From the NCBI GenBank assembly GCA_029932545.1, contig JAOZPW010000005.1:1-31951 (forward strand): 31,951 nucleotides of DNA. The letters run 5' to 3'. Under the pieces are notes generated by a model, which worked only from the letters and a program-made list of their open reading frames with translations, was not told the DNA's origin and made no database searches. Below, piece by piece: positions 22,489 to 29,936 of the stretch (position 1 is the first letter of the stretch; the number at the start of each line of letters is the position of its first letter). The stretch is from Thermoanaerobaculales bacterium (GTDB lineage Bacteria; Acidobacteriota; Thermoanaerobaculia; Thermoanaerobaculales; Sulfomarinibacteraceae). Position numbers and translations under genes: made by a program.

Positions 22489-22924
22489 AACTTGCCCGTA
22501 CGGTTTCGACGAGACTCTTTTGTCCGGCGCCATCGACCGCGAGTTGGTGCAAGCCACCGAACAAAAGGTCCGAATTCATCTGGAGGACTGCGCATTTTGT
22601 CGCGCCCAATTTGATGAGCTCACACAGCTCAGGGAGGTCGCCATGAGTACCACGATCCGCCAACCACCTGACGATCAGTGGCGTGAAGCGCCACGTGGTG
22701 GCATCAGCAGAACCGGTCGAACCGTAGGATGGCTGCTCGCCATCATGTGGCTGGTCATTATCACGGCGTTCGGTCTCTACCAGGGCTGGCAGAACACGGA
22801 CGGCGCATTCGAGAAGTTCCTCGGCTTCGGAGGCCTTGGCGCTGTAACACTGCTGTTTGCGTCGGTGGCTTTGGATCGCTGGCGCACCGCGAAGACTGAT
22901 CCATATCGGGAGGTTGAGAAATGA
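22481..22924 (+). CDS. Zinc anti-sigma factor, membrane-anchored
   Basis: A 147-residue protein with an N-terminal zinc anti-sigma (zf-HC2) domain: His33, Cys37 and Cys40 form the HxxxCxxC in IHLEDCAFC; Cys5 may be the fourth ligand. Two hydrophobic segments follow, VGWLLAIMWLVIITAFGLY and FLGFGGLGAVTLLFASVAL. There is little beyond the membrane, so no sizeable external sensor is present; the signal may be membrane- or redox-related, but that is open. Position after the ECF sigma supports its role as the cognate antagonist. Confidence 0.87.
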   Translation: MPETCPYGFDETLLSGAIDRELVQATEQKVRIHLEDCAFCRAQFDELTQLREVAMSTTIRQPPDDQWREAPRGGISRTGRTVGWLLAIMWLVIITAFGLYQGWQNTDGAFEKFLGFGGLGAVTLLFASVALDRWRTAKTDPYREVEK

Positions 22925-23241
22925 TTATTGTCACCACAGAGTCGATCGCCGGCCACCGTATTGTTCGAACCCTCGGACTGGTTCGTGGCAATACCATTCG
23001 AGCCCGCCACGTCGGCAAGGACATCCTGGCCGCCTTCCGCAACATCGTTGGTGGGGAGATCTCGGAGTACACCAAGATGATGGCCGAAAGCCGCGAGCAG
23101 TCCCTTGACCGGATGATGAGCGAAGCACAAGAACTCGGCGCCAACGCCGTCATCAACGTGCGTTTCACAACCTCGATGGTGATGCAGGGCGCCGCCGAAC
23201 TTCTGGTCACCGGCACCGCGGTGGTGATCGAAAAGGATTAA
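22921..23241 (+). CDS. YbjQ/UPF0145 family protein
   Basis: A 106-residue YbjQ (DUF74) protein: MIIVTTESIAGHRIVRTLGLVRGNTIRARHVGKDILAAFRNIVGGEISEYTKMMAESREQSLDRMMSEAQELGANAVINVRF. The family is small, cytoplasmic and oligomeric; its function is not established, though some databases call it a putative heavy-metal-binding domain. Its start overlaps the anti-sigma stop by 4 bases, making it part of the sigma-anti-sigma operon. That operon position is the only hint at its role: an effector or modulator of the envelope-stress-like response. Confidence 0.9.
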   Translation: MIIVTTESIAGHRIVRTLGLVRGNTIRARHVGKDILAAFRNIVGGEISEYTKMMAESREQSLDRMMSEAQELGANAVINVRFTTSMVMQGAAELLVTGTAVVIEKD

Positions 23242-23249
23242 CCAGCCCT

Positions 23250-23732
23250 TCAGTCGGCTTCCGCCCGGAGTTCAATCTTGACCTCATCGATCAGGGGGAT
23301 GACATAGCCGAGTATCGTGTGGTCGATGGTCCAGGTGTCGGCCTCACCCTCGAAGTCACGGCTGGAACGAACACTGTCGATCAGTTCGCCCTTTGAGTCG
23401 AAGAATTCTATGGTCGCGGTCAGATCCCACTCGTCATCAACGGGGTTCTCCACCTCGAAGGCACAGCGCAGGGTGATGGTGGTATCGCTCGAACCGGAAC
23501 GACGAAGCACACCAAAGACTTTGCTCTTGGTCGTGCCGGAACCCAGGTTTTCAAACTCAACGGTATCGACAAAGAGGGGACCCACCTCGGCACTGAGTTC
23601 GACGGCCCTATCGAGCTTGAAGTCAATGGTTTTGTTGAAGCGGAGCCGGACTCTCTCAGCCGAAAAGACCGCAGCACTGCAGAAGAGCACCACCCCCACG
23701 AGTACGGATATACGCAAAATTCTTGAGTGCAT
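23250..23732 (-). CDS. Exported protein of unknown function
   Basis: I do not recognise the family. The 160-residue product starts with a Sec-type signal peptide (MHSRILRISVLVGVVLFCSAAVFSA) and continues as a beta-rich domain with TITLRCAFEVENPVDDEWDLTATIEFFDSKGELIDSV and IDHTILGYVIPLIDEVKIELRA, reminiscent of an immunoglobulin-like or C2-like sandwich. The start at 23732 has AAAGGAG about 9 bases upstream; a frame open to 23786 is not supported. It is convergent with the YbjQ gene (8 bases apart) and 60 bases downstream of the sulfatase-like gene on the same strand. Confidence 0.75.
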   Translation of the reverse strand: MHSRILRISVLVGVVLFCSAAVFSAERVRLRFNKTIDFKLDRAVELSAEVGPLFVDTVEFENLGSGTTKSKVFGVLRRSGSSDTTITLRCAFEVENPVDDEWDLTATIEFFDSKGELIDSVRSSRDFEGEADTWTIDHTILGYVIPLIDEVKIELRAEAD

Positions 23733-23792
23733 TCTCTTATTCTCCTTTGACCGTTCCAGGTTATCGACCTCGGCACACCCGGTCAAGAACCA

Positions 23793-25202
23793 TCAATGAA
23801 CATAGCCCAGGGCACGGAGGGTCTCGATTTCGATCTCTTCTTGATTCTGATCTCTCTCTGTCTGAGGCCCGGTTTCCTCAAAGGATGTGAAACGTCCGGC
23901 CGAAAGCAGGTCCCTGTATCGGTTCATACACGCCTCCATTGCAGGCAGTCCTTGTTGCGCGAGGTTCTCCTGCTCGTTCGGATCATGCTCCACGTTGAAC
24001 CACTCGACCGCCCCTTTGTCATCAATGACCAACTTGTTCGGCCCGCAGTAAACCACGTGCCGAGGGCGAATGGTCTTACTGAGTTCGGGGTAGAGTTGGG
24101 CCATCTTGATATTGGTCTTTCGTGTGGTGTCAACAAAATAACTCCGGTAATCGGCACAGACGGGACGTCCGGCCCTGTCCTCGAGACTCGGCGCATCGCG
24201 CAGGAGTTCAGGTCGCGCGACTCCGAGATTGTCAAGTATGAATGGCGCCAATCCAACCAGGGAGACGGGCTTTGAAACCACCTCACCACCGCGCCTGGCA
24301 TTTGGGAAACGGATCAATAGCGGAATCGCAAGTTGTTCCTCCCAGACGCTGATGGAGTGGCCCATTTCCTGGTGGTAACCCAACCCTTCTCCATGATCCG
24401 AAGTGAAAATCACCAGAGTCTGGTCAAGAATGTTCTTCTCCTGGAGAACAGACATGATCTCTCGAGCGATGTCATCGAGGTAGCGAACCGCCGCGTCATA
24501 CGCCGCACCGTGGTTTTCCCTGTCCTCCGCCGTGAATTCCCTCTCAAGGGCACTGACCTTCCACTTTTCTTCACCGTTCCAAATCAGAGGTCTGCCCTCG
24601 AGACCAAATTGCCGACCGTACTCGTAATGGTTGTAGCGGATATGGGTATCCATGAAATTGAGAAACAGAAAGAGGCGATCTTCATTCTTAATGACCTCAT
24701 CGATGATTTCCGGAAGACGGGCCAGCGTCTTTGCAGATCGTTCTTTGCCGGGTCCCTTCACCAGTGAGTGGTCAACGAATCCTTGAGTCAGTCCGAAGCT
24801 CTCCGAAAAAAATGGGTTGGAAGCAATACTCACTGTTTCGAAACCTTGAGTCTGAAGTGTTTCCGCAAGAGTGGTGAACTCAGAGTCAAGGTGAATCCAC
24901 CCCCACTGTGCTCGGTGGGCAGAGGGCATGAGCCCTGTGAAAATCGATGCGTGGGATGGAATCGTCCAGGGGGCAACCGCCTTTGCGTTCGTGAACTTCA
25001 ACCACTGCAACTCGCTCTGTCGTAAAAAGGGTGTGGTCTCCCTTTCGTGCCCGTAGATTTCCATACGATCCGCCCGAAGCGTATCGAATACGACCAATAC
25101 CACGTGTTGCGCTTTTGGTTCAGGCCAATACAACAGAACACTCACGGCAACGGCCCCGATAACGCACAGGATCATGAGCACACCCCTCAGCGTTTTCGTC
25201 AT
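23793..25202 (-). CDS. Sulfatase-like hydrolase of the alkaline phosphatase superfamily
   Basis: A ~469-residue protein with one N-terminal membrane helix (RGVLMILCVIGAVAVSVLLYW), so the catalytic domain is probably outside the inner membrane. Metal and active-site motifs are visible: VVFDTLRADRMEIYGHERETTPFL, the nucleophile region APWTIPSHASIFTG, and TSDHGEGLGYHQEMGHS. The classic sulfatase CxPSR is replaced by Thr-Ile-Pro-Ser-His, so a formylglycine sulfatase mechanism is not supported; a threonine-nucleophile phosphodiesterase or phosphotransferase is possible. The C-terminus ends IEIETLRALGYVH, a tail common in this subgroup. I chose the ATG at 25202, which has GGGGGGGT upstream. It is divergent from the GT4 gene across 85 bases. 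Confidence 0.85.
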   Translation of the reverse strand: MTKTLRGVLMILCVIGAVAVSVLLYWPEPKAQHVVLVVFDTLRADRMEIYGHERETTPFLRQSELQWLKFTNAKAVAPWTIPSHASIFTGLMPSAHRAQWGWIHLDSEFTTLAETLQTQGFETVSIASNPFFSESFGLTQGFVDHSLVKGPGKERSAKTLARLPEIIDEVIKNEDRLFLFLNFMDTHIRYNHYEYGRQFGLEGRPLIWNGEEKWKVSALEREFTAEDRENHGAAYDAAVRYLDDIAREIMSVLQEKNILDQTLVIFTSDHGEGLGYHQEMGHSISVWEEQLAIPLLIRFPNARRGGEVVSKPVSLVGLAPFILDNLGVARPELLRDAPSLEDRAGRPVCADYRSYFVDTTRKTNIKMAQLYPELSKTIRPRHVVYCGPNKLVIDDKGAVEWFNVEHDPNEQENLAQQGLPAMEACMNRYRDLLSAGRFTSFEETGPQTERDQNQEEIEIETLRALGYVH

Positions 25203-25287
25203 CGAAAGACCCCCCCTTTGGGAGGCAATCGTAGCAAAGATCTGAGCAAAGGCGTTCTTCACCTTCCGCTTCGAAAAATGATGAGAA

Positions 25288-26592
25288 GTGCGGGATAATG
25301 CTCCAGTGAGACAGCGCAGGATTCTGATCCTCTCCTACTATTTCGCGCCGACACCGTCGGCAGGTGCGGTGCGAATGGGCGGGCTGGTCAAATATCTGCC
25401 GGCTGAGGGGTGGCAAACAACCGTGGTGACGCCCGGACACCCCGCTCGTCTTCCCGAGAGTGCGAATATCGTGGAGACCCTTGATGCCGACATGGCGGTT
25501 TCTATCAAACGAGCTCTAGGTCTCGACGGGGGTGCGGCCCTGAAGGATTTGCTGTCCGGAGACGCCAAGGCTCCTGGGTCCGGTCTTCGCCTCAAGGCCC
25601 GGTTGATCGACACATTCAAGGGCCTGGTGGCTTTTCCTGATACCAACCGCGGGTGGATTTCCATCGCGACCGAGTCGGCAAGAAAGACAATTGCGGAACA
25701 GTCGTTCGATCTGGTTCTGACGACATCCCCACCGCCTTCGGCCCATGTTGCCGGCCGGCGAATTCAGGTCGCAGCAGGCCTACCGTGGGTCGCCGATCTT
25801 CGTGACCTGTGGTCGGATGACCGATTTTCGACCGCACCGATCTGGCGCCGAGCTCTCGATCGACGTTATGAGCAGCAGATTCTTGGCAAGGCCGATGCAC
25901 TGGTGACCGTCTCGGAACCGCTGGCCGAGGAACTTCGGCACCTTCATCCTGGTGTGCCGACCCATACGGTGCTCAACGGTTTCGACCCCGATTTGGTCAA
26001 CCCCGGGGCGCCTCTGCCTGACGTCTTCACCATCACCCACACGGGCACCTACCACCAGGGCCGACGCGACCCATCTTTGCTCTTCGAAGCTGCCGGGAAC
26101 CTGATCCGGCGGGGGCGCTTGCCTCGAGACCGTTTTCGAATCCGCCTCTTCGTCAAGCACGAGCCGTGGCTGCTGGCGATGGCCGAACGGCACGGTGTTA
26201 CCGACATCGTCGAGTCAGTCCCCTGGGGATCCTTCGAGGAGGCGATTCGGGCTCAGCGAACGAGCCACGTGCTGCTGCTTCTGCACTGGGGAGGTCCTCG
26301 GGAAGCCGGCGTGGTAACCGCCAAAGTCTTCGAGTACCTGGCGGCCCGACGGCCGATTCTGGTTCTCGGCGGCGGGCCTGGCGTACTGCGTGATCTTCTG
26401 GACGATACCGGGGGTGGACTGCAGGTCAACGCTGTCGAACGGCTCGAAGAGCAGCTGTTGTTGTGGTGGGAAGAATTCGAGCGAACGGGCGCTCTCGCCT
26501 GGCAGGGCGAACCAGAGCGCATCGAGCGCTACTCTCATATTCGTATGGCTCGGGAGTTTGCTTCAGTATTCGAAAGTGCCTTGGAGAGTTAG
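25288..26592 (+). CDS. Glycosyltransferase, GT4-like
   Basis: A 434-residue GT-B enzyme. The N-terminal acceptor domain has ILILSYYFAPTPSAGAVRMGGLVKYLPAEGWQTTVVTP, DLVLTTSPPPSAHVAGRRIQ and LPWVADLRDLWSDD; the C-terminal donor domain has HTGTYHQGRRDPSLLFEAA and the ADP/UDP-binding EAGVVTAKVFEYLAARRPILVLGG (EX7E-like). Such proteins build exopolysaccharide or capsule. Both candidate starts are GTG: 25288, taken here, or 25306. The next gene begins three bases after its stop. Donor and acceptor are unknown. Confidence 0.88.
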   Translation: MRDNAPVRQRRILILSYYFAPTPSAGAVRMGGLVKYLPAEGWQTTVVTPGHPARLPESANIVETLDADMAVSIKRALGLDGGAALKDLLSGDAKAPGSGLRLKARLIDTFKGLVAFPDTNRGWISIATESARKTIAEQSFDLVLTTSPPPSAHVAGRRIQVAAGLPWVADLRDLWSDDRFSTAPIWRRALDRRYEQQILGKADALVTVSEPLAEELRHLHPGVPTHTVLNGFDPDLVNPGAPLPDVFTITHTGTYHQGRRDPSLLFEAAGNLIRRGRLPRDRFRIRLFVKHEPWLLAMAERHGVTDIVESVPWGSFEEAIRAQRTSHVLLLLHWGGPREAGVVTAKVFEYLAARRPILVLGGGPGVLRDLLDDTGGGLQVNAVERLEEQLLLWWEEFERTGALAWQGEPERIERYSHIRMAREFASVFESALES

Positions 26593-26594
26593 GG

Positions 26595-26777
26595 GTGCTC
26601 AGGCAGGACTCTATTCTGCGGATGATCCAACAACTGGCTCAGGCTGTCGCACGACTGACGGCCAAAGCCCGGACCGAGAAACCCGCGGTCGTTCATGCGG
26701 AGTTGCACGAGGCCCTGGCGGAGGCCGAAAAACGAGCCGAGGACCTCTTGGCTGAACTCGAAGCGGCGGCGACTTAG
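26595..26777 (+). CDS. Small helical (coiled-coil) protein, 60 residues
   Basis: A short gene starting at GTG 26595, three bases after the GT4 stop: MLRQDSILRMIQQLAQAVARLTAKA then a Glu/Ala-rich helix ELHEALAEAEKRAEDLLAELEAAAT. The sequence is amphipathic throughout, with heptad spacing of Leu/Ala and no Cys or membrane segment. The RQDSILRMIQQLAQAVARL start resembles short uncharacterised proteins I recall as conserved hypotheticals beginning LRQDYLLR-, but I cannot name a family with certainty. Clean spacing and codon use support a real gene co-transcribed with the glycosyltransferase. Confidence 0.62.
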   Translation: MLRQDSILRMIQQLAQAVARLTAKARTEKPAVVHAELHEALAEAEKRAEDLLAELEAAAT

Positions 26778-26804
26778 GTTCAATATATTCCGGCAGAGGG
26801 TTGA

Positions 26805-27908
26805 TTAACGATAGAACTCTCGAATCTCCGCGACCACGCTCTCGATTTGCTCGGCCGTCATTTCTGGATAAAGCGGCAGGGAGAGAATCTCGCTTCTGAG
26901 GGCGGCAGCTACGGGATAGTCCTCCGGAGGGCCGGCACTCTGCCGATAGGCGGGCAGTTCAGCCATTATCTGGGGATAATGAATGCCGGTATTAATGCCT
27001 TTCGAAGCCAGGTGTTTTCGCAGAGCATCCCGGTATGGCGTTCGAATGACGTAGAGATGGAATACGTGCTGCTCGGCTTCGGGCATTTCCGGGCAGGTGA
27101 TACCTTCGATGTCCTGCAGAAGCCGGGTGTAGTCCTGAGCGTGTTTTCTTCTGAGCTCGCACCAGCGCTCTAAATATCTCAGCTTTACCGAGAGTATGGC
27201 GGCCTGGAGTCCGTCCAAGCGTGAATTTGTTCCTTCAAACTGGTGACCGTACTTTGTTGAACGGCCGTGGTTTGCGTATTGCCTCGCGAATAGGGCGGCC
27301 TCTTCGTTGCGGGTCACAATCGCCCCGGCGTCACCGTAGGCGCCGAGGTTTTTTCCTGGAAAGAAGCTGTGAGTCGAGGCATCACCAAAAGCGCCGGCCG
27401 TGATGCCGTGCCTTCGGGCGCCGTGGGCCTGGGCGGCATCTTCAACAACCTTGAGGTGGTATTGACGGGCCACATCGAGAATTCGGTCCATCGAAGCGAC
27501 TCGACCGTAGAGGTGGACCGGAATAATCGCCCGCGTTTTCTCGGTCAGACGTTCTTTGATCAGCTCAGGGTCTAAGAGCATGGACCCGGGTTCAACGTCA
27601 CAAAAAACCGGGCGGGCGCCGGTCAGGCTGATCGCTTCCGGGGTTGCGACAAAAGTATTGACAGCGGTGATGACCTCATCCCCCGGACCAATTCCCAGAG
27701 CCTTGAGAGCGATGACGAGGGCGTCGGTACCGTTTCCGACGCCAATACAATGCTCAACACCGAGGAATTGGGCAAAAGCAGCTTCGAAGCGCTCAACGAA
27801 AGGCCCCTTGATGAAGGCTGATTTCTGGATGACCTCGGCGATGGCAGCGTCGATTTCTTCCTTAATTTTGAGGTATTGCGCGTGAAGGTCGACCATCGGG
27901 ATCTGCAT
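26805..27908 (-). CDS. DegT/DnrJ/EryC1/StrS family sugar aminotransferase
   Basis: A ~367-residue PLP enzyme that transaminates a keto-sugar nucleotide. Visible are IPMVDLHAQYLKIKEEIDAAI, GVGNGTDALVIALKALGIGPGDEVITAVNTFVAT, VEDAAQAHGA (the PLP-ring contact Asp), HSFFPGKNLGAYGDAGA with Schiff-base Lys186, and NSRLDGLQAAIL. I chose the ATG at 27908 (MQIPMVDL); the frame extends further only through a TTG. In the same strand context an acyltransferase and a Gfo/Idh dehydrogenase lie upstream, the three activities of the WbpB-WbpE-WbpD (WlbA-C-B) route to UDP-2,3-diacetamido sugars. Exact substrate is inferred. Confidence 0.9.
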   Translation of the reverse strand: MQIPMVDLHAQYLKIKEEIDAAIAEVIQKSAFIKGPFVERFEAAFAQFLGVEHCIGVGNGTDALVIALKALGIGPGDEVITAVNTFVATPEAISLTGARPVFCDVEPGSMLLDPELIKERLTEKTRAIIPVHLYGRVASMDRILDVARQYHLKVVEDAAQAHGARRHGITAGAFGDASTHSFFPGKNLGAYGDAGAIVTRNEEAALFARQYANHGRSTKYGHQFEGTNSRLDGLQAAILSVKLRYLERWCELRRKHAQDYTRLLQDIEGITCPEMPEAEQHVFHLYVIRTPYRDALRKHLASKGINTGIHYPQIMAELPAYRQSAGPPEDYPVAAALRSEILSLPLYPEMTAEQIESVVAEIREFYR

Positions 27909-27966
27909 GATGCCATCGTAACCCGGCAAAGCCGGAACCAAAAAGCGACCGGCCGGCCCGCCGGGT

Positions 27967-28001
27967 AGCTATCAGCTATCAGCTTTCAGCTATCAGTCAG
28001 A
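27967..28001. repeat. Heptamer array, unit AGCTATC
   Basis: AGCTATC, AGCTATC, AGCTTTC, AGCTATC and a degenerate AGTCAGA upstream of the aminotransferase. The 13-mer CCGGCAAAGCCGG lies nearby at 27923-27935. With the array at 28079 it forms a long imperfect inverted repeat. Confidence 0.9.
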
Positions 28002-28078
28002 CAGCGCGCTGGATCAGGGCTGATCGGATCCAAAGGTGCTGTTCCTCGCGAAGCGATCGGTATCGATGGCATGGCGCG

Positions 28079-28113
28079 AGCTGACAGCTGATAGCTGACG
28101 GCTGACAGCGCGA
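28079..28113. repeat. Heptamer array, unit AGCTGAC
   Basis: AGCTGAC, AGCTGAT, AGCTGAC, GGCTGAC and AGCGCGA, complementary in orientation to the array at 27967. The ~77 bases between include CTCGCG...CGCGAG with GATCGGTATCGAT inside. Confidence 0.88.
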
Positions 28114-28162
28114 CTTATCCTCCTTTTGCTTTGCCTTTCGAAGCAGTTCGTGGATAAGTCGC
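28110..28162. repeat. Stem-loop at the end of the acyltransferase gene
   Basis: GCGACTTATCC at 28110-28120 pairs perfectly with GGATAAGTCGC at 28152-28162; the loop holds a nested TGCTT/AAGCA pair. On the minus strand it starts at the stop codon of the acyltransferase gene. It lacks a T run, so it is either an mRNA 3'-end stabiliser or a palindromic repeat. Confidence 0.82.
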
Positions 28163-28773
28163 TAATACGGCAAATCCGCCGTCGTCTTGATGATGCGGGC
28201 CGGATTGCCGGCAACGACCGCACCGTCGGGCACATCGTCGGTGACAACGGCGCCGGCGCCGACAAGTGCCCGCCTACCGATGACGACGCCGGGTAACAGC
28301 GTCGCGTTGGCCCCGACGATGGCGCCCTCACGAAGAGTCGGCCCGATCAACTCTTCCTTGACACTATCCGACAGTGGATACCGGGCATTGGTCAAGACGG
28401 CGTTGGGTCCAACCCAACAGCGGTCCTCGAGAACAGAAAATTCCGGCACGAAGGCCTGGGAGTGAATTCGGACTCCATTGCCAATCGTAACGTGATGTTC
28501 AATCACTGTATGAGAACCGATGCTGACCTCATCTCCGAGGGCGGTGTGTTCGCGAATCAGGGCGCCATGTCCGGTCTGACATTTTTCGCCCAGCCTCGCG
28601 CCGGCATAGATCACGGTATGCGAGCGAATGACCGACCCGGCGCCGATTACGGTTTTGGCATCGCCTTCCCGTTGACCCTTGGCGGGCTGCCCGATGACGA
28701 CAAAATCCCCCAACTCAACGGCCTCACCCAGCTCAACCCCGGCGAAAATCCGCCGGTTGGATTTCTCAGGCAT
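28162..28773 (-). CDS. Left-handed beta-helix N-acyltransferase (WbpD/WlbB-like)
   Basis: A ~203-residue hexapeptide-repeat transferase. Repeats run through most of the chain (VIGAGSVIRSHTVIYAGARLG; IGSHTVIEHHVTIGNGVRIHS; VGANATLLPGVVIGRRALVGAGAVVTDDV), ending with AVVAGNPARIIK. The loop LEDRCWVGPNAVLTNARYPLS corresponds to the FTN-YNPR loop in WbpD/WlbB, which acetylate UDP-3-amino-2-acetamido-glucuronate. The ATG at 28773 overlaps the oxidoreductase stop by 8 bases. N-acetylation of the amino sugar made by the neighbouring aminotransferase is the likely reaction; other acyl donors are possible. Confidence 0.87.
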   Translation of the reverse strand: MPEKSNRRIFAGVELGEAVELGDFVVIGQPAKGQREGDAKTVIGAGSVIRSHTVIYAGARLGEKCQTGHGALIREHTALGDEVSIGSHTVIEHHVTIGNGVRIHSQAFVPEFSVLEDRCWVGPNAVLTNARYPLSDSVKEELIGPTLREGAIVGANATLLPGVVIGRRALVGAGAVVTDDVPDGAVVAGNPARIIKTTADLPY

Positions 28774-29836
28774 TGGGGATCCCCAGGCGGCACTCTTTGG
28801 GTCTGAAACGCAGGGAGACCTCTCGGCCGGTCTCAATGCTCTCGTAGATCGCGGAAATCAACTCAATGGATCGGCGCCCCTCAAGGCCATCGACTAAAGC
28901 AGGGTGGTCGCCCCGAATACAGCCGACGACATGTTCGAGGTAGGGGATGTGGCCGAAACCGTAGACGTCGGGCGGATGTTCTCCAACGCCTCCGACCACG
29001 TCTTCGTCACCGGCCTCTGATTCGGAGAACTGCCAGGTCTGCACCTCGTTGACCGAAAAACCACCGACCACCACAGATCCATGCTCTCCGAGCAGGGACA
29101 TCGAACCTTCAAGATCATTGGGTCGCGTAGCATTTGTAGCCTCGACGATGCCCAGGGCGCCATTGCGGAATTTGATGACCGCCACCCCGGTGTCTTCGGC
29201 TTCGATATCGACCAGTGGGGTCCCCGCCTTGGCAAAGACCGTGTCCCACTCACCCAACATCCACTGCAGCAGGTCGACGTGGTGACTGGCCTGATTGGCA
29301 AAGACCCCACCGTCGAACTCCCAGGTACCGCGCCAGGCATCCTGATCGTAATACTCCTGGGTACGGCACCATCGCACCCGGACTGTGCCCATGACGATGC
29401 GGCCGAAACGACCCCGTTCCAGAGCTTCTCGGGTCCGCATCACCGCACGGTTGTAGCGGTTCTGCTGAACAACAAAGAGCCGGACTCCCTCGCGGTCACA
29501 GGCCTCGATCATCCGGTCAGCATCGTCAACCGTCAGGGCCATCGGCTTTTCGACAACAATATGTTTACCGAAGGGCGCCAGTTCGAGGGTGTGGGCCGCG
29601 TGAAGACCACTTGGGGTCAAGACACAGACAACGTCGATGTCGGCCTGCGCATCCATCATTTTCTGGAGGCTGGGAAAGTGCGGCACACTGTAGGTCCGGC
29701 CGAATTGGCGGGCCCGGTCCTCCCGGATATCACACACAGCCGCAAGTTCGGCGCCGGAAACATGGCCGCCCGCCAGAATTTCAGCGTGCTTTTTTGCGAT
29801 CCGACCGCAACCGACAAGTGCGAAGCGTAGACTCAT
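28766..29836 (-). CDS. Gfo/Idh/MocA-family NAD(P)-dependent oxidoreductase
   Basis: A ~356-residue dehydrogenase. The Rossmann start FALVGCGRIAKKHAEIL, DVVCVLTPSGLHAAHTLELAPFGKHIVVEKPMALT (with the catalytic EKP lysine) and the C-terminal domain motif GGVFANQASHHVDLLQWMLG with the conserved catalytic-site H-D pair are clear. WbpB/WlbA of this family oxidise UDP-GlcNAcA at C3, feeding an aminotransferase and an acetyltransferase like the two genes downstream. The ATG at 29836 has GAGGGTGG upstream; a GTG two codons earlier is an alternative. The WbpB-like assignment is inferred from context. Confidence 0.9.
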   Translation of the reverse strand: MSLRFALVGCGRIAKKHAEILAGGHVSGAELAAVCDIREDRARQFGRTYSVPHFPSLQKMMDAQADIDVVCVLTPSGLHAAHTLELAPFGKHIVVEKPMALTVDDADRMIEACDREGVRLFVVQQNRYNRAVMRTREALERGRFGRIVMGTVRVRWCRTQEYYDQDAWRGTWEFDGGVFANQASHHVDLLQWMLGEWDTVFAKAGTPLVDIEAEDTGVAVIKFRNGALGIVEATNATRPNDLEGSMSLLGEHGSVVVGGFSVNEVQTWQFSESEAGDEDVVGGVGEHPPDVYGFGHIPYLEHVVGCIRGDHPALVDGLEGRRSIELISAIYESIETGREVSLRFRPKECRLGIPNA

Positions 29837-29876
29837 AACCACCCTCGAACAACACTAACATGACAGCTTGGAAGGC

Positions 29877-29924
29877 TTGAGGGGGGAGGGGTGAGGGAAG
29901 GATGAAGGATGAAGGATGAAGCCC
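29877..29924. repeat. Heptamer array, unit GAAGGAT
   Basis: TTGAGGG, GGGAGGG, GTGAGGG, then three exact AAGGATG-phase units, all in one 7-base register, between divergent genes. Each unit contains a GAAGGA ribosome-binding-site-like string and an ATG, so alternative starts of the downstream gene fall inside it. Confidence 0.87.
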
Positions 29925-29936
29925 TACAATGAAACC

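Noticed and set aside
27967..28113. Heptamer arrays as a CRISPR array
   Set aside because: Units are 7 bases with no spacers and no cas genes nearby; this is simple tandem repetition.
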